Shown piece after piece: positions 29,734 to 38,933 of a DNA stretch of 64,000 bases; position 1 is the stretch's first letter, and every line of letters starts with the position of its first letter. This DNA is from Rhodococcoides kroppenstedtii (GTDB lineage Bacteria > Actinomycetota > Actinomycetes > Mycobacteriales > Mycobacteriaceae). The notes beneath the pieces are model-generated. The model made no database searches and was not told the DNA's origin. It saw only the letters and a list, made by a program, of their open reading frames with translations. The position numbers and the translations under genes are program-made. The stretch spans positions 62,001 through 126,000 of the forward strand of contig NZ_FOJN01000006.1 of assembly GCF_900111805.1 (NCBI RefSeq), written 5' to 3'.

Positions 29734-30819
29734 GTGCTCGACTTCATCTATTACCCGGTATCCGGAATCCTCTGGGTCTGGCACAAGGTGTTCGGTGCCG
29801 TCCTCGGCGCGGACTCCGGTTTCGCCTGGGCCCTGTCGGTGGTGTTCCTCGTGTTCACCCTGCGACTGCTGCTGTACAAGCCGTTCGTGAAGCAGGTGCG
29901 GACGACCCGCCAGATGCAGGAGCTGCAGCCGCAGATCAAGGCGCTCCAGAAGAAGTACGGCAAGGACCGGCAGAAGCTCGCGCTCGAGATGCAGAAGCTG
30001 CAGAAGGAGCACGGCTTCAACCCGATCATGGGCTGCCTCCCCGTGCTGGCGCAGGCGCCGGTGTTCATCGGCCTCTTCCACGTGCTGCGGTCCTTCAACC
30101 GCACCGGCACCGGTCTCGGACAGCTGGGTCTGAGCCCCGAGGTCAACGCCAACACTCCGAACTACTTCTTCAGCGTCGACGACGTGCAGTCGTTCCTGTC
30201 GGCCCGTCTGTTCGGTGCGCCGATCTCTGCGGCGATCACCTCGCCCGACTCCGTGCTGATCGCGTTCGAACCGTTCGGCGGCATCCCGTCGGTCTGGCCG
30301 ATCGTCGCGGTGTCGGTTCCCCTCATGATCATCGCGTCCGTCGCCACGCACCTGAACTCGCGGGCGTCGGTGGCGCGGCAGTCCGAGGCCGCGGCCGCGA
30401 ACCCGCAGGCCGCGATCATGAACAAGCTCGCCCTGTACGTGTTCCCGTTGGGTGTGCTCGTCGGTGGTCCGTTCCTGCCCGTCGCGATCCTGCTCTACTG
30501 GGTCAGCAACAACGTGTGGACCTACGGGCAGCAGCATTTGGTCTTCGGCCGGATCGACAAGGAAGAGGCGGCCGCCAAGGAGGCTGCCCTGGAGCGACGG
30601 AACGAGAACGCGCCGAAGCCCGGTGCGCGCCCCGAGCTCACGAAGAAGAAGCCTGCGCCCGGTGCCAAGCCGGTCCGCCCGGCGGCCTCGTCGGACAATG
30701 ACTCGACGGCAGCGTCCACCTCGTCGTCTTCCTCGTCCGGTAACGGCGGCGCGACCACACCGAAGAAGAAGAAGACCCCGCCGGGGAAGGTGCGGCCGAA
30801 GAATCAGCGACGTCGGTGA
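29734..30819 (+). CDS. yidC: Membrane protein insertase YidC/Oxa1
   Basis: A 361-residue insertase of the Gram-positive/actinobacterial type without the large periplasmic domain. Membrane segments lie near 30-52, 95-120, 187-207 and 230-260. A charged cytosolic loop with [18 protein letters not shown] follows the first helices. The C-terminus is long, Ser- and Lys-rich ([13 protein letters not shown]), likely a ribosome-contacting tail. The start is GTG 29734. Confidence 0.96.
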   Translation: MLDFIYYPVSGILWVWHKVFGAVLGADSGFAWALSVVFLVFTLRLLLYKPFVKQVRTTRQMQELQPQIKALQKKYGKDRQKLALEMQKLQKEHGFNPIMGCLPVLAQAPVFIGLFHVLRSFNRTGTGLGQLGLSPEVNANTPNYFFSVDDVQSFLSARLFGAPISAAITSPDSVLIAFEPFGGIPSVWPIVAVSVPLMIIASVATHLNSRASVARQSEAAAANPQAAIMNKLALYVFPLGVLVGGPFLPVAILLYWVSNNVWTYGQQHLVFGRIDKEEAAAKEAALERRNENAPKPGARPELTKKKPAPGAKPVRPAASSDNDSTAASTSSSSSSGNGGATTPKKKKTPPGKVRPKNQRRR

Positions 30820-30910
30820 CCGCGCTGATCGGCTCTCCCCCACACCACTCGGAACCACCCAGCCCGATCGGTCTGCGCACCGATCGACGATGCGAACGGA
30901 AGCTGCCACT

Positions 30911-31465
30911 GTGACCACCGATGCACGGACCGACCCGGCCGAGCCGACCACCGACCAGACCACCGACCCCTCGGTGGTCGCCGACTCCGACACCGACGAC
31001 GGCGAGGACTACCTGGTCGAGGAAGGCGAGATCGCCGGCGATTACCTCGAGCAGTTGCTCGATGTGCTCGATTTCGACGGTGACATCGATCTGGACGTCG
31101 AGGGCGATCGCGCCGTGGTCTCCATCGACGGGGGGAAGGATCTCACCAAGCTCGTCGGCCGCAAGGGCGAGGTGCTCGATGCCCTCCAGGAGCTGACCCG
31201 GTTGGCCGTGCAGCAGAGCACGGGCGAGCGCAGCAAGCTGATGTTGGACATCGCGGGCTGGCGCGCGGCGCGTCGGCAGGAACTCACCGAGCTGGGGACC
31301 GCGGCGGCGCAGCGAGTCGCTCGCGACGGGGGCCGTGAGGCGCTCGATCCGATGACGCCGTTCGAGCGCAAGATCGTGCACGACGCCGTGGCAGCCGTCT
31401 CCGGGGTCACCAGCGAGAGCGAGGGCGCCGAGCCGCAGCGGCGGGTGGTCGTCGTCAAGGAGTGA
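30911..31465 (+). CDS. jag: Jag/KhpB RNA-binding protein (KH-R3H)
   Basis: A 184-residue cytosolic protein with an acidic N-terminus, a KH-II domain (about 65-120, with [11 protein letters not shown]) and an R3H domain near the end (RxxxH-type in [11 protein letters not shown]). In relatives it binds RNA and affects cell elongation. GTG 30911 is chosen for a GGAAG site 8 nt upstream. The in-frame ATG 30890 lacks one. It is last in the rpmH operon, followed by a strong terminator. Confidence 0.88.
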   Translation: MTTDARTDPAEPTTDQTTDPSVVADSDTDDGEDYLVEEGEIAGDYLEQLLDVLDFDGDIDLDVEGDRAVVSIDGGKDLTKLVGRKGEVLDALQELTRLAVQQSTGERSKLMLDIAGWRAARRQELTELGTAAAQRVARDGGREALDPMTPFERKIVHDAVAAVSGVTSESEGAEPQRRVVVVKE

Positions 31466-31505
31466 CGACGACGCGGGATCGGACGAGATCCCGGAGCTTC
31501 GAGGA

Positions 31506-31531
31506 CGGGGTGCGACCGAGGTCGCACCCCG
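31506..31531 (+). terminator. Terminator of the rpmH-jag operon
   Basis: CGGGGTGCGAC-CGAG-GTCGCACCCCG is a perfect 11-bp stem with a 4-nt loop followed by TTCGTCGTT, 41 nt after the jag stop. It is the cleanest intrinsic terminator in the window. Confidence 0.9.
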
Positions 31532-31662
31532 TTCGTCGTTCACGGACGGTCTCGGTTCGGACATGTCGTGCCCTGCCATTACAGTGCGACGGTGCGCCTT
31601 GGCGCGACGTGACGGTGAATGACACGAGTGTGATTTCACGCGCCCCGAGACGACGCGAGAGG

Positions 31663-32364
31663 ATGTTTCACGTGGAACACGACAGCACGGACGAAAACGC
31701 GGAGTGGGTGCACGATGCCATCGAGCGCGTGTTCGGCGATCGTGCGGACCTCGCGCGCCAGTACTGGACCTCGCTCGGTACCGACGGTGTCGAGCGGGGA
31801 CTCATCGGTCCTCGCGAGGTACCGCGCTTGTGGGAGCGACACTTGCTGAATTGTGCGGTGGTGGGTGAGCTCGTACCGGACGGTGCGTCGGTGGTCGACG
31901 TCGGCAGTGGGGCCGGTCTCCCCGGTATTCCCCTCGCCATCGCACGGCCGGACCTCACGGTGTTCCTCGTCGAGCCTCTCCTGCGACGGTCCGTGTACCT
32001 CGCGGAGATCGTCGACGCGCTCGGTCTGACTGCCACGGTCGTACGGGGTCGCGCCGAGCAACCCGGGGTGGTGAAGGAGGCCGGCGGCGCCGACGTCGTG
32101 ACCTCCCGTGCCGTCGCGCCGCTGGAGAAGCTGGCCCGATGGTCACTTCCCCTCGTCCACGAGGGCGGTGTGATGGTGGCACTCAAGGGGAGCACAGCGC
32201 AGGACGAGATCGATCGCGATCGGACTGCACTGACCCGACTGGGGGCTGTCAACCCGGAGGTTGTGGTCTGCGGTCAGGGAGTCGTGCAGACACCCACTAT
32301 CGTGGTGCGTGCGGAGCGCGCGCATCGTAGCCATCGCCCCGCACGGCGGTCCGCCGGGAACTGA
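31663..32364 (+). CDS. rsmG: 16S rRNA (guanine-N7) methyltransferase RsmG
   Basis: A 233-residue SAM-dependent methyltransferase modifying G527 of 16S rRNA, whose loss gives low-level streptomycin resistance in relatives. The SAM motif is [17 protein letters not shown], preceded by the typical [24 protein letters not shown]. The start is ATG 31663. GTG 31672 has better SD spacing (GAGAGG, 9 nt) and is an alternative. The first codons coincide with a parS-like site. The gene is also known as gidB. Confidence 0.94.
   Translation: MFHVEHDSTDENAEWVHDAIERVFGDRADLARQYWTSLGTDGVERGLIGPREVPRLWERHLLNCAVVGELVPDGASVVDVGSGAGLPGIPLAIARPDLTVFLVEPLLRRSVYLAEIVDALGLTATVVRGRAEQPGVVKEAGGADVVTSRAVAPLEKLARWSLPLVHEGGVMVALKGSTAQDEIDRDRTALTRLGAVNPEVVVCGQGVVQTPTIVVRAERAHRSHRPARRSAGN
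31664..31679. promoter_or_regulatory. parS-like site at the rsmG start
   Basis: TGTTTCACGTGGAACA differs at one base from the self-complementary parS TGTTTCACGTGAAACA. It overlaps the ATG and next five codons of rsmG, encoding MFHVEH. Confidence 0.7.
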
Positions 32365-32416
32365 CGGCGCATGCGGTTTGTCCGCCCGCAGTCACCAAAG
32401 CTATGAAGGAGCCTGC

Positions 32417-33427
32417 ATGTCGGGTGAGTCGACCAACCACGTTTCACGTGAAACACCTCGTACCGTTTCACGTGAAACGTCGGCGGGGACCCGCGGTAGC
32501 GAGGGTGCCGGCGATCCGTACGGCTACTCGCCGATGACCACCGACGACACTCCCATCGGCGCCGCCGCTCAGCGCGCCAGCGAGGTCTTGCATCCGGGTG
32601 GTGCATCTCTGCCGAAGCCGGCCCGCCGCCGCGTTCTCACGATCGCCAATCAGAAGGGCGGCGTCGGTAAGACCACGACCGCGGTCAACCTCGCTGCCGC
32701 CTTGGCCCTTCAAGGTTTGTCGGTGTTGGTCGTCGATCTGGACCCGCAGGGCAACGCGTCCACGGCGCTGGGTGCTGACCACACCTCGGGCACGCCGTCG
32801 AGTTACGAGCTGTTGCTCGGTGAGATCACGGCCACGGAGGCCATCCAGCGCAACCCCAAGAACCCACGTCTCATGTGTATCCCCGCGACGATCGATCTGG
32901 CAGGTGCCGAGATCGAGCTCGTGTCGATGGTCGCGCGGGAAGGCCGTCTCAAGACTGCCCTCGCCGACAGCGCACTCGACGGTCTCGGTATCGACTTCGT
33001 CCTCATCGACTGTCCGCCGTCGCTCGGATTGCTCACCGTCAACGCGATGGTGGCGGCCTCGGAGGTACTGATCCCCATCCAGTGCGAGTACTACGCGCTC
33101 GAGGGCGTGGGGCAGCTGCTGCGCAACATCGAGCTGGTTCAGGCCCACCTGAACCCGGCGCTGCACGTCTCCACCGTCATTCTCACGATGTACGACGGCC
33201 GGACCAAGCTCGCCGATCAAGTGGCCGACGAGGTTCGCGGGCATTTCGGCAGTGCCGTTCTGAAGTCCGTGATTCCCCGCAGTGTGAAGGTGTCGGAGGC
33301 ACCGGGGTACGGGATGACCGTGCTGGACTACGACCCGGGTTCACGGGGAGCGATGTCGTATCTGGATGCGGGACGTGAGATGGCGGCACGCGCCGCGGCG
33401 AACGACGGTCGGAAGGGTGAGGCATGA
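32417..33427 (+). CDS. parA: Chromosome partitioning ATPase ParA
   Basis: A 336-residue deviant-Walker ATPase that moves ParB-parS complexes. Walker A is KGGVGKTTT near residue 90, followed by [11 protein letters not shown] and [11 protein letters not shown] ~70-residue N-terminal extension precedes the ATPase. Its opening contains VSRET twice, because each copy is encoded by a parS site. The start is ATG 32417 with GAAGGAG 6 nt upstream. The stop overlaps parB (ATGA). Confidence 0.96.
   Translation: MSGESTNHVSRETPRTVSRETSAGTRGSEGAGDPYGYSPMTTDDTPIGAAAQRASEVLHPGGASLPKPARRRVLTIANQKGGVGKTTTAVNLAAALALQGLSVLVVDLDPQGNASTALGADHTSGTPSSYELLLGEITATEAIQRNPKNPRLMCIPATIDLAGAEIELVSMVAREGRLKTALADSALDGLGIDFVLIDCPPSLGLLTVNAMVAASEVLIPIQCEYYALEGVGQLLRNIELVQAHLNPALHVSTVILTMYDGRTKLADQVADEVRGHFGSAVLKSVIPRSVKVSEAPGYGMTVLDYDPGSRGAMSYLDAGREMAARAAANDGRKGEA
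32441..32454. promoter_or_regulatory. parS site 1 (perfect)
   Basis: GTTTCACGTGAAAC, a perfect 14-bp palindrome and the actinobacterial parS core. It lies inside the parA coding sequence at codons 9-13 (VSRET). Confidence 0.92.
32465..32478. promoter_or_regulatory. parS site 2 (perfect)
   Basis: A second identical GTTTCACGTGAAAC, 24 bp (eight codons) after the first, in the same reading phase and again encoding VSRET. ParB would nucleate here beside its own gene. Confidence 0.92.
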
Positions 33428-34419
33428 GCCAGACGCGCAAGGGCGGCTTGGGCCGAGGTCTCGCGGCGCTGATTCCCACCGGGCCGGGTCAGGGTTCCGG
33501 GCTGGGCACGGCGGCCGCGGACGTCGTCATCGGGGGCGATCCGACGGCAGCGTCGGCCCAGACCCCCACTCCCCCGGTCGTGATCGCCGAGGAGGATCTC
33601 GCTCCCGCCGGCGCCACCTACCGTGAGATCCCGCCGAGCGCGATCGAGCCGAACCCCAAGCAGCCGCGCACCGTCTTCGAGCAGGAGGCTCTGGACGAGC
33701 TGGTGCACTCGATCCGTGAGTTCGGGTTGATGCAGCCGATCGTGGTGCGCGACATCGGCAGCGGACGGTTCCAGCTGGTCATGGGTGAACGCCGGTGGCG
33801 CGCCAGCCAGGAGGCCGGACTCACCGCGATTCCGGCCATCGTCCGCGACACCGCCGACGACACGCTGTTGCGAGACGCACTGCTCGAGAACATTCATCGG
33901 GTGCAGTTGAACCCCCTCGAAGAGGCCGCCGCTTATCAGCAGCTGCTCGAGGAGTTCGACGTGACTCATGATCAGTTGGCGGCTCGATTGGGCCGCTCGC
34001 GTCCGGTGATCACCAACATGATCCGTCTGTTGCGACTCCCCATCGCCGTGCAGCGGCGCGTCGCGGCGGGCGTTCTGTCCGCCGGACACGCGCGTGCCCT
34101 GCTGTCCCTCGAGGCCGGTGCCGAGGCGCAGGAGGAACTGGCTGCACGCATCGTTGCGGAGGGGCTGTCCGTTCGGGCCACCGAGGAAGCCGTGACGCTG
34201 GCCAATCGAGAGGGTCCGGCCGGGCCGGCACCGGCGCCGCGCCGCAAGCCGATCCAGATGCCGGGGCTGCAGGACGTGGCCGAGCGGCTGTCCAATTCTT
34301 TCGACACCCGTGTGACGGTGAGTCTGGGCAAACGCAAGGGCAAGATCGTGGTCGAGTTCGGCTCGGTGGACGACCTCGAGCGCATCGTGGAGATGATGGA
34401 GCGTCAGAAGTCGTCCTGA
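33424..34419 (+). CDS. parB: Chromosome partitioning protein ParB
   Basis: A 331-residue parS-binding CTPase. The N-terminus starts [18 protein letters not shown], the conserved ParA-interacting opening. The N-domain shows the CTP-binding GERRWRA and the central HTH lies around 170-195. The C-terminal dimerisation segment ends [13 protein letters not shown]. The ATG overlaps the parA stop. Confidence 0.96.
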   Translation: MSQTRKGGLGRGLAALIPTGPGQGSGLGTAAADVVIGGDPTAASAQTPTPPVVIAEEDLAPAGATYREIPPSAIEPNPKQPRTVFEQEALDELVHSIREFGLMQPIVVRDIGSGRFQLVMGERRWRASQEAGLTAIPAIVRDTADDTLLRDALLENIHRVQLNPLEEAAAYQQLLEEFDVTHDQLAARLGRSRPVITNMIRLLRLPIAVQRRVAAGVLSAGHARALLSLEAGAEAQEELAARIVAEGLSVRATEEAVTLANREGPAGPAPAPRRKPIQMPGLQDVAERLSNSFDTRVTVSLGKRKGKIVVEFGSVDDLERIVEMMERQKSS

Positions 34420-34454
34420 TCGCGACAATCCTTGGTGCCGAGACACCGGGTCGA

Positions 34455-34539
34455 ATCGTCACTGTGACGATACGTGGCTGTGTGGCATGTAAGCCGTTGT
34501 CCCACAACGGGATCGGATGATCCGTCGCCCGTGCACGGG
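34455..34539. other. Palindrome-rich gap after parB
   Basis: Three perfect inverted repeats lie between parB and the next gene: ATCGTCAC-T-GTGACGAT (34455-34471), CCGTTGT-CCC-ACAACGG (34494-34510) and CCCGTGCACGGG (34528-34539). The second, with its 3-nt loop, is the best parB terminator. The other two look like operators. Confidence 0.5.
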
Positions 34540-34630
34540 ACAATGGGCACCATCGCCTATTCTGAAGTGCGTCACATCGGTGCGGAGCCCGTCGGCTCCG
34601 CGCGTCGGGGTACGGAGGGTGAGTCCACGC

Positions 34631-35347
34631 GTGTCCATCGTCGTTTCCACACTCACGCTCGGCGGGTTCGGTGCGCTTCCGGCGCACGATCGGCGGTGCG
34701 CCTTCTGGACGATGGATCCGACGGCCGACGTGTCGGTCGACTCGCTCGATCCAGAGTTCGAGAAGGAAGCATGGTTGTCCATGCTGATGCTGCAGTGGGG
34801 ACCGTGCGGACAGGTGGCCACCGGCGGCACCGACTCGGCGGTCCCGGCGTCGTCGGATGCGCTCGGGTGTGCGCTCTACGCGCCGCCGGACTCGGTCCCT
34901 CGGGTCACCCACTTCCCCACCGCACCGGTCAGTCCGGACGCCGTGCTCCTGACGTCCCTCTCCACCCCGCCGATCGACGACGCCGGCCACGCCGACGATG
35001 TGCGGGAGGCGTTGCTCGGTGCCGTGGTCCGCGATCTGATCAACCGCGGTGTTCGCGCGCTCGAGTCCTTCGGGCTGCGGCGTACCGACGACGACGCGGT
35101 CGCATCACCCGACGGCCGGTCCGTCACGCCGTGTTGTCCGGCAACGTGCATGACCGACGCGGCCTACCTCGAGAAGTACGGGTTCGAGGTGATCGCTCCG
35201 CACCACCGCTACCCCCGGCTCCGGCTCGAGCTCGACCGGGACCACGGGTGGAAGGAAGACGTCGAAGCAGCGCTCGACCGCCTGCTCGAGGCCGCGGCCA
35301 TCACGGTGGTGGAGCAGGACGCCCGCGTGGCCGTCGGCGTGCGGTGA
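34631..35347 (+). CDS. GNAT-like protein (Rv3916c-type)
   Basis: A 238-residue protein with an opening TLGGFGALPAHDRRCAFW and a C-terminal part with a Cys-rich motif CCPATCMTDAAYLEKYGF and PRLRLELDRDHGW, resembling the extra domain seen in some acetyltransferase-like proteins. It occupies the position of Rv3916c between parB and cwlM. Acetyltransferase activity is uncertain, because a clear acetyl-CoA Q/RxxGxG/A motif is not visible. GTG 34631 has GGAGGGTGA about 9 nt upstream. Confidence 0.7.
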   Translation: MSIVVSTLTLGGFGALPAHDRRCAFWTMDPTADVSVDSLDPEFEKEAWLSMLMLQWGPCGQVATGGTDSAVPASSDALGCALYAPPDSVPRVTHFPTAPVSPDAVLLTSLSTPPIDDAGHADDVREALLGAVVRDLINRGVRALESFGLRRTDDDAVASPDGRSVTPCCPATCMTDAAYLEKYGFEVIAPHHRYPRLRLELDRDHGWKEDVEAALDRLLEAAAITVVEQDARVAVGVR

Positions 35348-35354
35348 CCGCCGC

Positions 35355-36545
35355 TCAGGCGCGCTCGGCCGCGGCCAACTCGTAGGCCAGCAGTTCTGCG
35401 AACGTGAACGTGCCGGTCGGCTGATCGTCCTGACCGAGTAGGTAGAGCCGCTTCACCGCCACCAGAATCGCTTCGGCGAGAATGTCGCGCTGGCGTGGAT
35501 CGGTGAGCACCGCCACGTCGTGGTCGTTGGTGAGATAACCGAGGTCCAGTTGCACCGTCGGCATGTTGGTCAAGCGCAGCAGGTCCCATGTGCGTCCGTG
35601 AGAACGGCAGTCCTGCAACGAGGTTCGCGCCACGATCTCACGCTGGATGTACCCGGTGAGAACCTGACCGATGAGCGAGGCCGAGCCGTGGGAGTTGCCG
35701 AAGTGGAAGCTCGCGACGCCCTCCGCCACGGGGCTGGAGTGAGTGCTGCAGCGCAGCGAGATCATGAGATCCGCGCCGATGGAGTTGGCCGTCTCGGCGC
35801 GCTGCGCGATGCTCGGATCCGTGCCCCGCGGCCGGGAGAGGTAGGTCTCCATCCCGGTGGCGGCCATTCGGCCCTCGAGCCGACCGGCCAGATCCCAGAG
35901 GATGGCCTCCTCGGTGTTCGTTCCCTCCGCAGTGGTGACCACGGCGCCGGTGTTCTCACCGCCCAGGCCCGGATCGATGACGATGCGCTTGCCCGTGAGC
36001 TGAGGTCCGGAACTGCGGACCAACTCCTCCTCGGAGATGGCGTGCGGTGAGCCGCCCGTGACGCGCGGACCCAGCAGTTCCAGCGCCCGCAAGGTGGCCG
36101 GCCCGCAGATGCCGTCGGCCGACAGCCCGATCTCTTCCTGGAACGACGACAGGCTCTCGTGGGTCTGCGCGCCGAAGTACCCGTCGACACGGCCGTCGTA
36201 GAAGCCGAGGTCCTGCAGGCGGCGCTGCAGGGTGGCGACGTCGTCGCCGTAGAGCGGTGCGGCGAGCTGGTAGATCAGCGTGCGCGCGCCGAGCCGAAAG
36301 GACGCTTCCTTGATGGAGCGGTAGGTGGCGGTGTCCACCTCACCGGTCACCAGCAGGCCGCGCTGCTGCTGGAACGCCCGCACGGCCTCGTCCAGCCGCA
36401 CGTCGAAGGTGACGTCGGGTTCGGTCCACGCCGCGCCGGCCTGCGCATGTGCCGCGTCGACGGGAGCCAGGAAACCGAGGGTGCTCAGAATGTCCCTGAT
36501 CTCCGCGACGGCCGGGCCATGATCGCCGTGACGGAGTGGTTTCAT
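35355..36545 (-). CDS. cwlM: CwlM, amidase-fold regulator of peptidoglycan synthesis
   Basis: A 396-residue cytosolic protein with two N-terminal peptidoglycan-binding-like repeats (about 1-155) and an amidase_3 domain (187-370). The metal ligands are degenerate: Leu194 replaces the first zinc His in IDPGLGG, Arg265 replaces the second in ISLRC, and Asp replaces the catalytic Glu in VQLDLGYL. In mycobacteria CwlM is a non-enzymatic activator of MurA, switched on by PknB phosphorylation near the C-terminus. The matching segment here is PTGTFTF (376-382). The start is ATG 36545. It is convergent with the GNAT-like gene. Confidence 0.92.
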   Translation of the reverse strand: MKPLRHGDHGPAVAEIRDILSTLGFLAPVDAAHAQAGAAWTEPDVTFDVRLDEAVRAFQQQRGLLVTGEVDTATYRSIKEASFRLGARTLIYQLAAPLYGDDVATLQRRLQDLGFYDGRVDGYFGAQTHESLSSFQEEIGLSADGICGPATLRALELLGPRVTGGSPHAISEEELVRSSGPQLTGKRIVIDPGLGGENTGAVVTTAEGTNTEEAILWDLAGRLEGRMAATGMETYLSRPRGTDPSIAQRAETANSIGADLMISLRCSTHSSPVAEGVASFHFGNSHGSASLIGQVLTGYIQREIVARTSLQDCRSHGRTWDLLRLTNMPTVQLDLGYLTNDHDVAVLTDPRQRDILAEAILVAVKRLYLLGQDDQPTGTFTFAELLAYELAAAERA

Positions 36546-36564
36546 GCTGTTCGGCCCTTTCCTC

Positions 36565-36634
36565 GTGTCCACCGGACTCTCACACCTCCGGTGTGAACCG
36601 GACTCTGCACTCTCTCCGGTGTCCACCGGACGCG
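36565..36634 (-). repeat. Three direct repeats upstream of cwlM
   Basis: GTGTCCACCGGACTCT-like units at 36565-36580, 36591-36606 and 36619-36634, spaced 26-28 bp apart and beginning 20 bp before the cwlM ATG. The third contains the palindrome CCGGTG-TC-CACCGG and the second a partial one. They are candidate iterated operator sites. Confidence 0.6.
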
Positions 36635-36713
36635 GACACCGTCCGTCGTGTGCAACCGTCCGATTGTCTCAGACGATGATGCGCGTCCGACAATCGTCGG
36701 CTGCACCTAGGGC

Positions 36714-36748
36714 ACGACGCCCGGCGTGTCGCGCACACCGGGCGTCGT
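36714..36748 (-). terminator. Terminator after trxA
   Basis: ACGACGCCCGG and CCGGGCGTCGT form a perfect 11-bp stem with a 13-nt loop, 21 nt downstream of the trxA stop and before cwlM. It partly separates cwlM from the sigM-trx genes. Confidence 0.75.
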
Positions 36749-36768
36749 CGACGAAGCAGAACGAGCAG

Positions 36769-37101
36769 TCAGGACAGGATGTCCTCGAGGTCGCGCAGGA
36801 GCGCGGCCTTGCCCTTGGCACCGACGATGGTCTTCACGGGCTCACCGCCCTTGAACAGGATCATGGTCGGGATCGACATGACCTTGAAGTCCCGCGCGGC
36901 CTTCGGGTTGGCGTCGATGTCCAGTTTGGCGACGGTCAGCTTGTCACCGTGCTCACCGGCGATCTCGTCGAGGACCGGGGCGACCATCTTGCACGGGCCG
37001 CACCAGGTGGCCCAGAAGTCCACGAGCACGGGCTTCTCGCTCTGCAGGACCTCGGAGCCGAAGGTGTCGTCGCTGATGGTGACGGTGTTGGTGTCGGACA
37101 T
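36769..37101 (-). CDS. trxA: Thioredoxin
   Basis: A 110-residue thioredoxin with the redox motif WCGPC (Cys34, Cys37) and the cis-Pro segment MSIPTM. It reduces disulfides using electrons from TrxB, encoded upstream. ATG 37101 has GGAGAAG 5 nt upstream. The ATG four codons earlier has no ribosome-binding site. It corresponds to mycobacterial trxC, next to trxB2, by position. Confidence 0.96.
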   Translation of the reverse strand: MSDTNTVTISDDTFGSEVLQSEKPVLVDFWATWCGPCKMVAPVLDEIAGEHGDKLTVAKLDIDANPKAARDFKVMSIPTMILFKGGEPVKTIVGAKGKAALLRDLEDILS

Positions 37102-37145
37102 GTGCTTCTCCATCGAGGGGTCGGGGTGTGGGGGCAGGGGTAGGA

Positions 37146-38150
37146 CTAGACGCTCACGGTGTCGACGTCACGGTCGGCGTTCTCGACCGTGTTCTCGGTG
37201 ATCTCGCCCTGCTCGGCGAGCCACCGCTCGGCGTCGATGGACGCCGAGCAGCCGGTCCCGGCGGCGGTGATCGCCTGCTGGTAGACGTGGTCCACCAGGT
37301 CACCCGCAGCGAAGACGCCGTCGATCGACGTGGCTGTGGTGGGGGCCTGAACCCGCACGTAGCCGTCGTCGTCGAGGTCGACCTGTCCGCGGACGAGCTC
37401 GGAACGGGGGTCGTGGCCGATGGCGACGAAGATCCCGGTCACGTCGAGCACGCGCTCCTCGCCGGTGACGGTGTCCTTGATCTTCAGCCCGGTGATGCCG
37501 GTGTCGCCCTGCATCTCGAGCACCTCGGCGTTGGTAACGAAGGAGATCTTCTCGTTGCTCTTGGCCCGCTCGAGCATGATGCGGGAGGCGCGGAACTCCT
37601 CGCGGCGGTGCACGATGGTGACCGAGCGCGCGAACCGCGTGAGGAACGTCGCCTCCTCCATCGCGGAGTCGCCGCCGCCGATAACGGCGATGTCCTGATC
37701 GCGGAAGAAGAAGCCGTCGCAGGTGGCGCACGCGGACACACCGCGGCCGAGCAGTTCCTGCTCACCGGGAACGCCGAGGTAGCGGGCGGCGGCACCCATC
37801 GCGAGGATGACCGCGCGAGCGGAGTACACCGTGCCGTCGACGGTGACGGTCTTGACGTCGCCGGTCAGGTCGAGGGCCTCGACGTCCTCGGTCCGGATGT
37901 CGGCTCCGAAGCGCTGAGCCTGCTCACGCATCTGCTCCATGAGGTCCGGGCCCATGATGCCGTCGCGGAAGCCGGGGAAGTTCTCCACCTCGGTGGTGGT
38001 CATGAGAGCGCCACCGAACTGGGTGCCCTCGAACACCAGCGGCTTCAGCTCCGCTCGGGCCGCGTAGACCGCCGCGGTGTAGCCGGCCGGGCCGGACCCG
38101 ACGATGATCAGGTCGTGGATGTCCGAGTCGTGGGCGTTCGGGGTCGTCAT
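37146..38150 (-). CDS. trxB: Thioredoxin-disulfide reductase
   Basis: A 334-residue FAD enzyme transferring electrons from NADPH to thioredoxin. The FAD motif is GSGPAGY, the redox-active CATC is at 141-144, the NADPH-binding motif is [10 protein letters not shown], and the C-terminal FAD motif is [11 protein letters not shown] ~30-residue C-terminal extension follows the core. It lies downstream of rsmA, as in mycobacteria. Confidence 0.97.
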   Translation of the reverse strand: MTTPNAHDSDIHDLIIVGSGPAGYTAAVYAARAELKPLVFEGTQFGGALMTTTEVENFPGFRDGIMGPDLMEQMREQAQRFGADIRTEDVEALDLTGDVKTVTVDGTVYSARAVILAMGAAARYLGVPGEQELLGRGVSACATCDGFFFRDQDIAVIGGGDSAMEEATFLTRFARSVTIVHRREEFRASRIMLERAKSNEKISFVTNAEVLEMQGDTGITGLKIKDTVTGEERVLDVTGIFVAIGHDPRSELVRGQVDLDDDGYVRVQAPTTATSIDGVFAAGDLVDHVYQQAITAAGTGCSASIDAERWLAEQGEITENTVENADRDVDTVSV

Positions 38151-38258
38151 CTTCGCCTTCCGTGGTGAGAGTGTCGCGTACGAGGACGCGGTCGGCAGAA
38201 CACGCGGTGTACCGCCCGTAATCGCCTCAACACTAGGTCAGCGGTGATTGTTCCCCGG

Positions 38259-38933
38259 TCAGCCGATGTCGGCCCGCGCGACGGTGTCGGGGAATCCGGG
38301 TCCGCAGCGGGGTCCGACGGCGAGCGCGACCAGCGCACCCGGAGCCCCGCCCGGTAGCACCAACAGCGTCGCGTCCCGTCCGTCGAGCGAGATCGGGCCG
38401 GACCCCAGAACCCGGGTGTCGGCGGCGACCTCGTTGGCGGCGAGACACGCCGCGAGGGCCGACGGGTCGGCGAGCGGCCCGTCGTCACGCCGACCGATCA
38501 GCGTTGCCACGTCGGCGCGGGTGACGGAATCGGGCGCGGCTACCGTCGTCGGCGCGGGGCCGGATCGTGGCCACCACGTGAGCAGGGCACCGACGCCGAT
38601 CACGAGGGCCACGGCGGCCGCGGCGGCACCGATCGCGTGGCGACGCGCGACGCCGGTCGGGGGCGCTGCGGCGAGAGCCGCGTGGAGGCGCGCCTCGACA
38701 GTGGCCGGTATCGGTTCAGCGGCGCCGAGATCGGTACCGCGCTCGCGCAGGAGGCGTTGCACCTCGTCCAAGCTCTGCACGTATTCCCTGCTCTCCCGCG
38801 AGGCCAGGAGGCGCGGGCGCAGGTGCGCGGCCTCGGCGTCGGACAGGGCGCCGGCATGGAGATCGGCGAGCTCGTCACGCCCGGGTGCGGACCGCCCCGT
38901 CGGCTCACCGGGCCGCTCGCCGTCACTGGTCAT
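38259..38933 (-). CDS. rsmA: Anti-sigma-M factor RsmA
   Basis: A 224-residue protein with a cytosolic sigma-binding N-terminus (helices up to about 95), one membrane helix (about 101-119) and an extracytoplasmic domain with two Cys (CLAANEV and GPRCGPGF). It should sequester SigM at the membrane. The sequence is weakly conserved, and the call relies on architecture and on direct coupling to sigM (ATGA overlap). Confidence 0.85.
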   Translation of the reverse strand: MTSDGERPGEPTGRSAPGRDELADLHAGALSDAEAAHLRPRLLASRESREYVQSLDEVQRLLRERGTDLGAAEPIPATVEARLHAALAAAPPTGVARRHAIGAAAAAVALVIGVGALLTWWPRSGPAPTTVAAPDSVTRADVATLIGRRDDGPLADPSALAACLAANEVAADTRVLGSGPISLDGRDATLLVLPGGAPGALVALAVGPRCGPGFPDTVARADIG

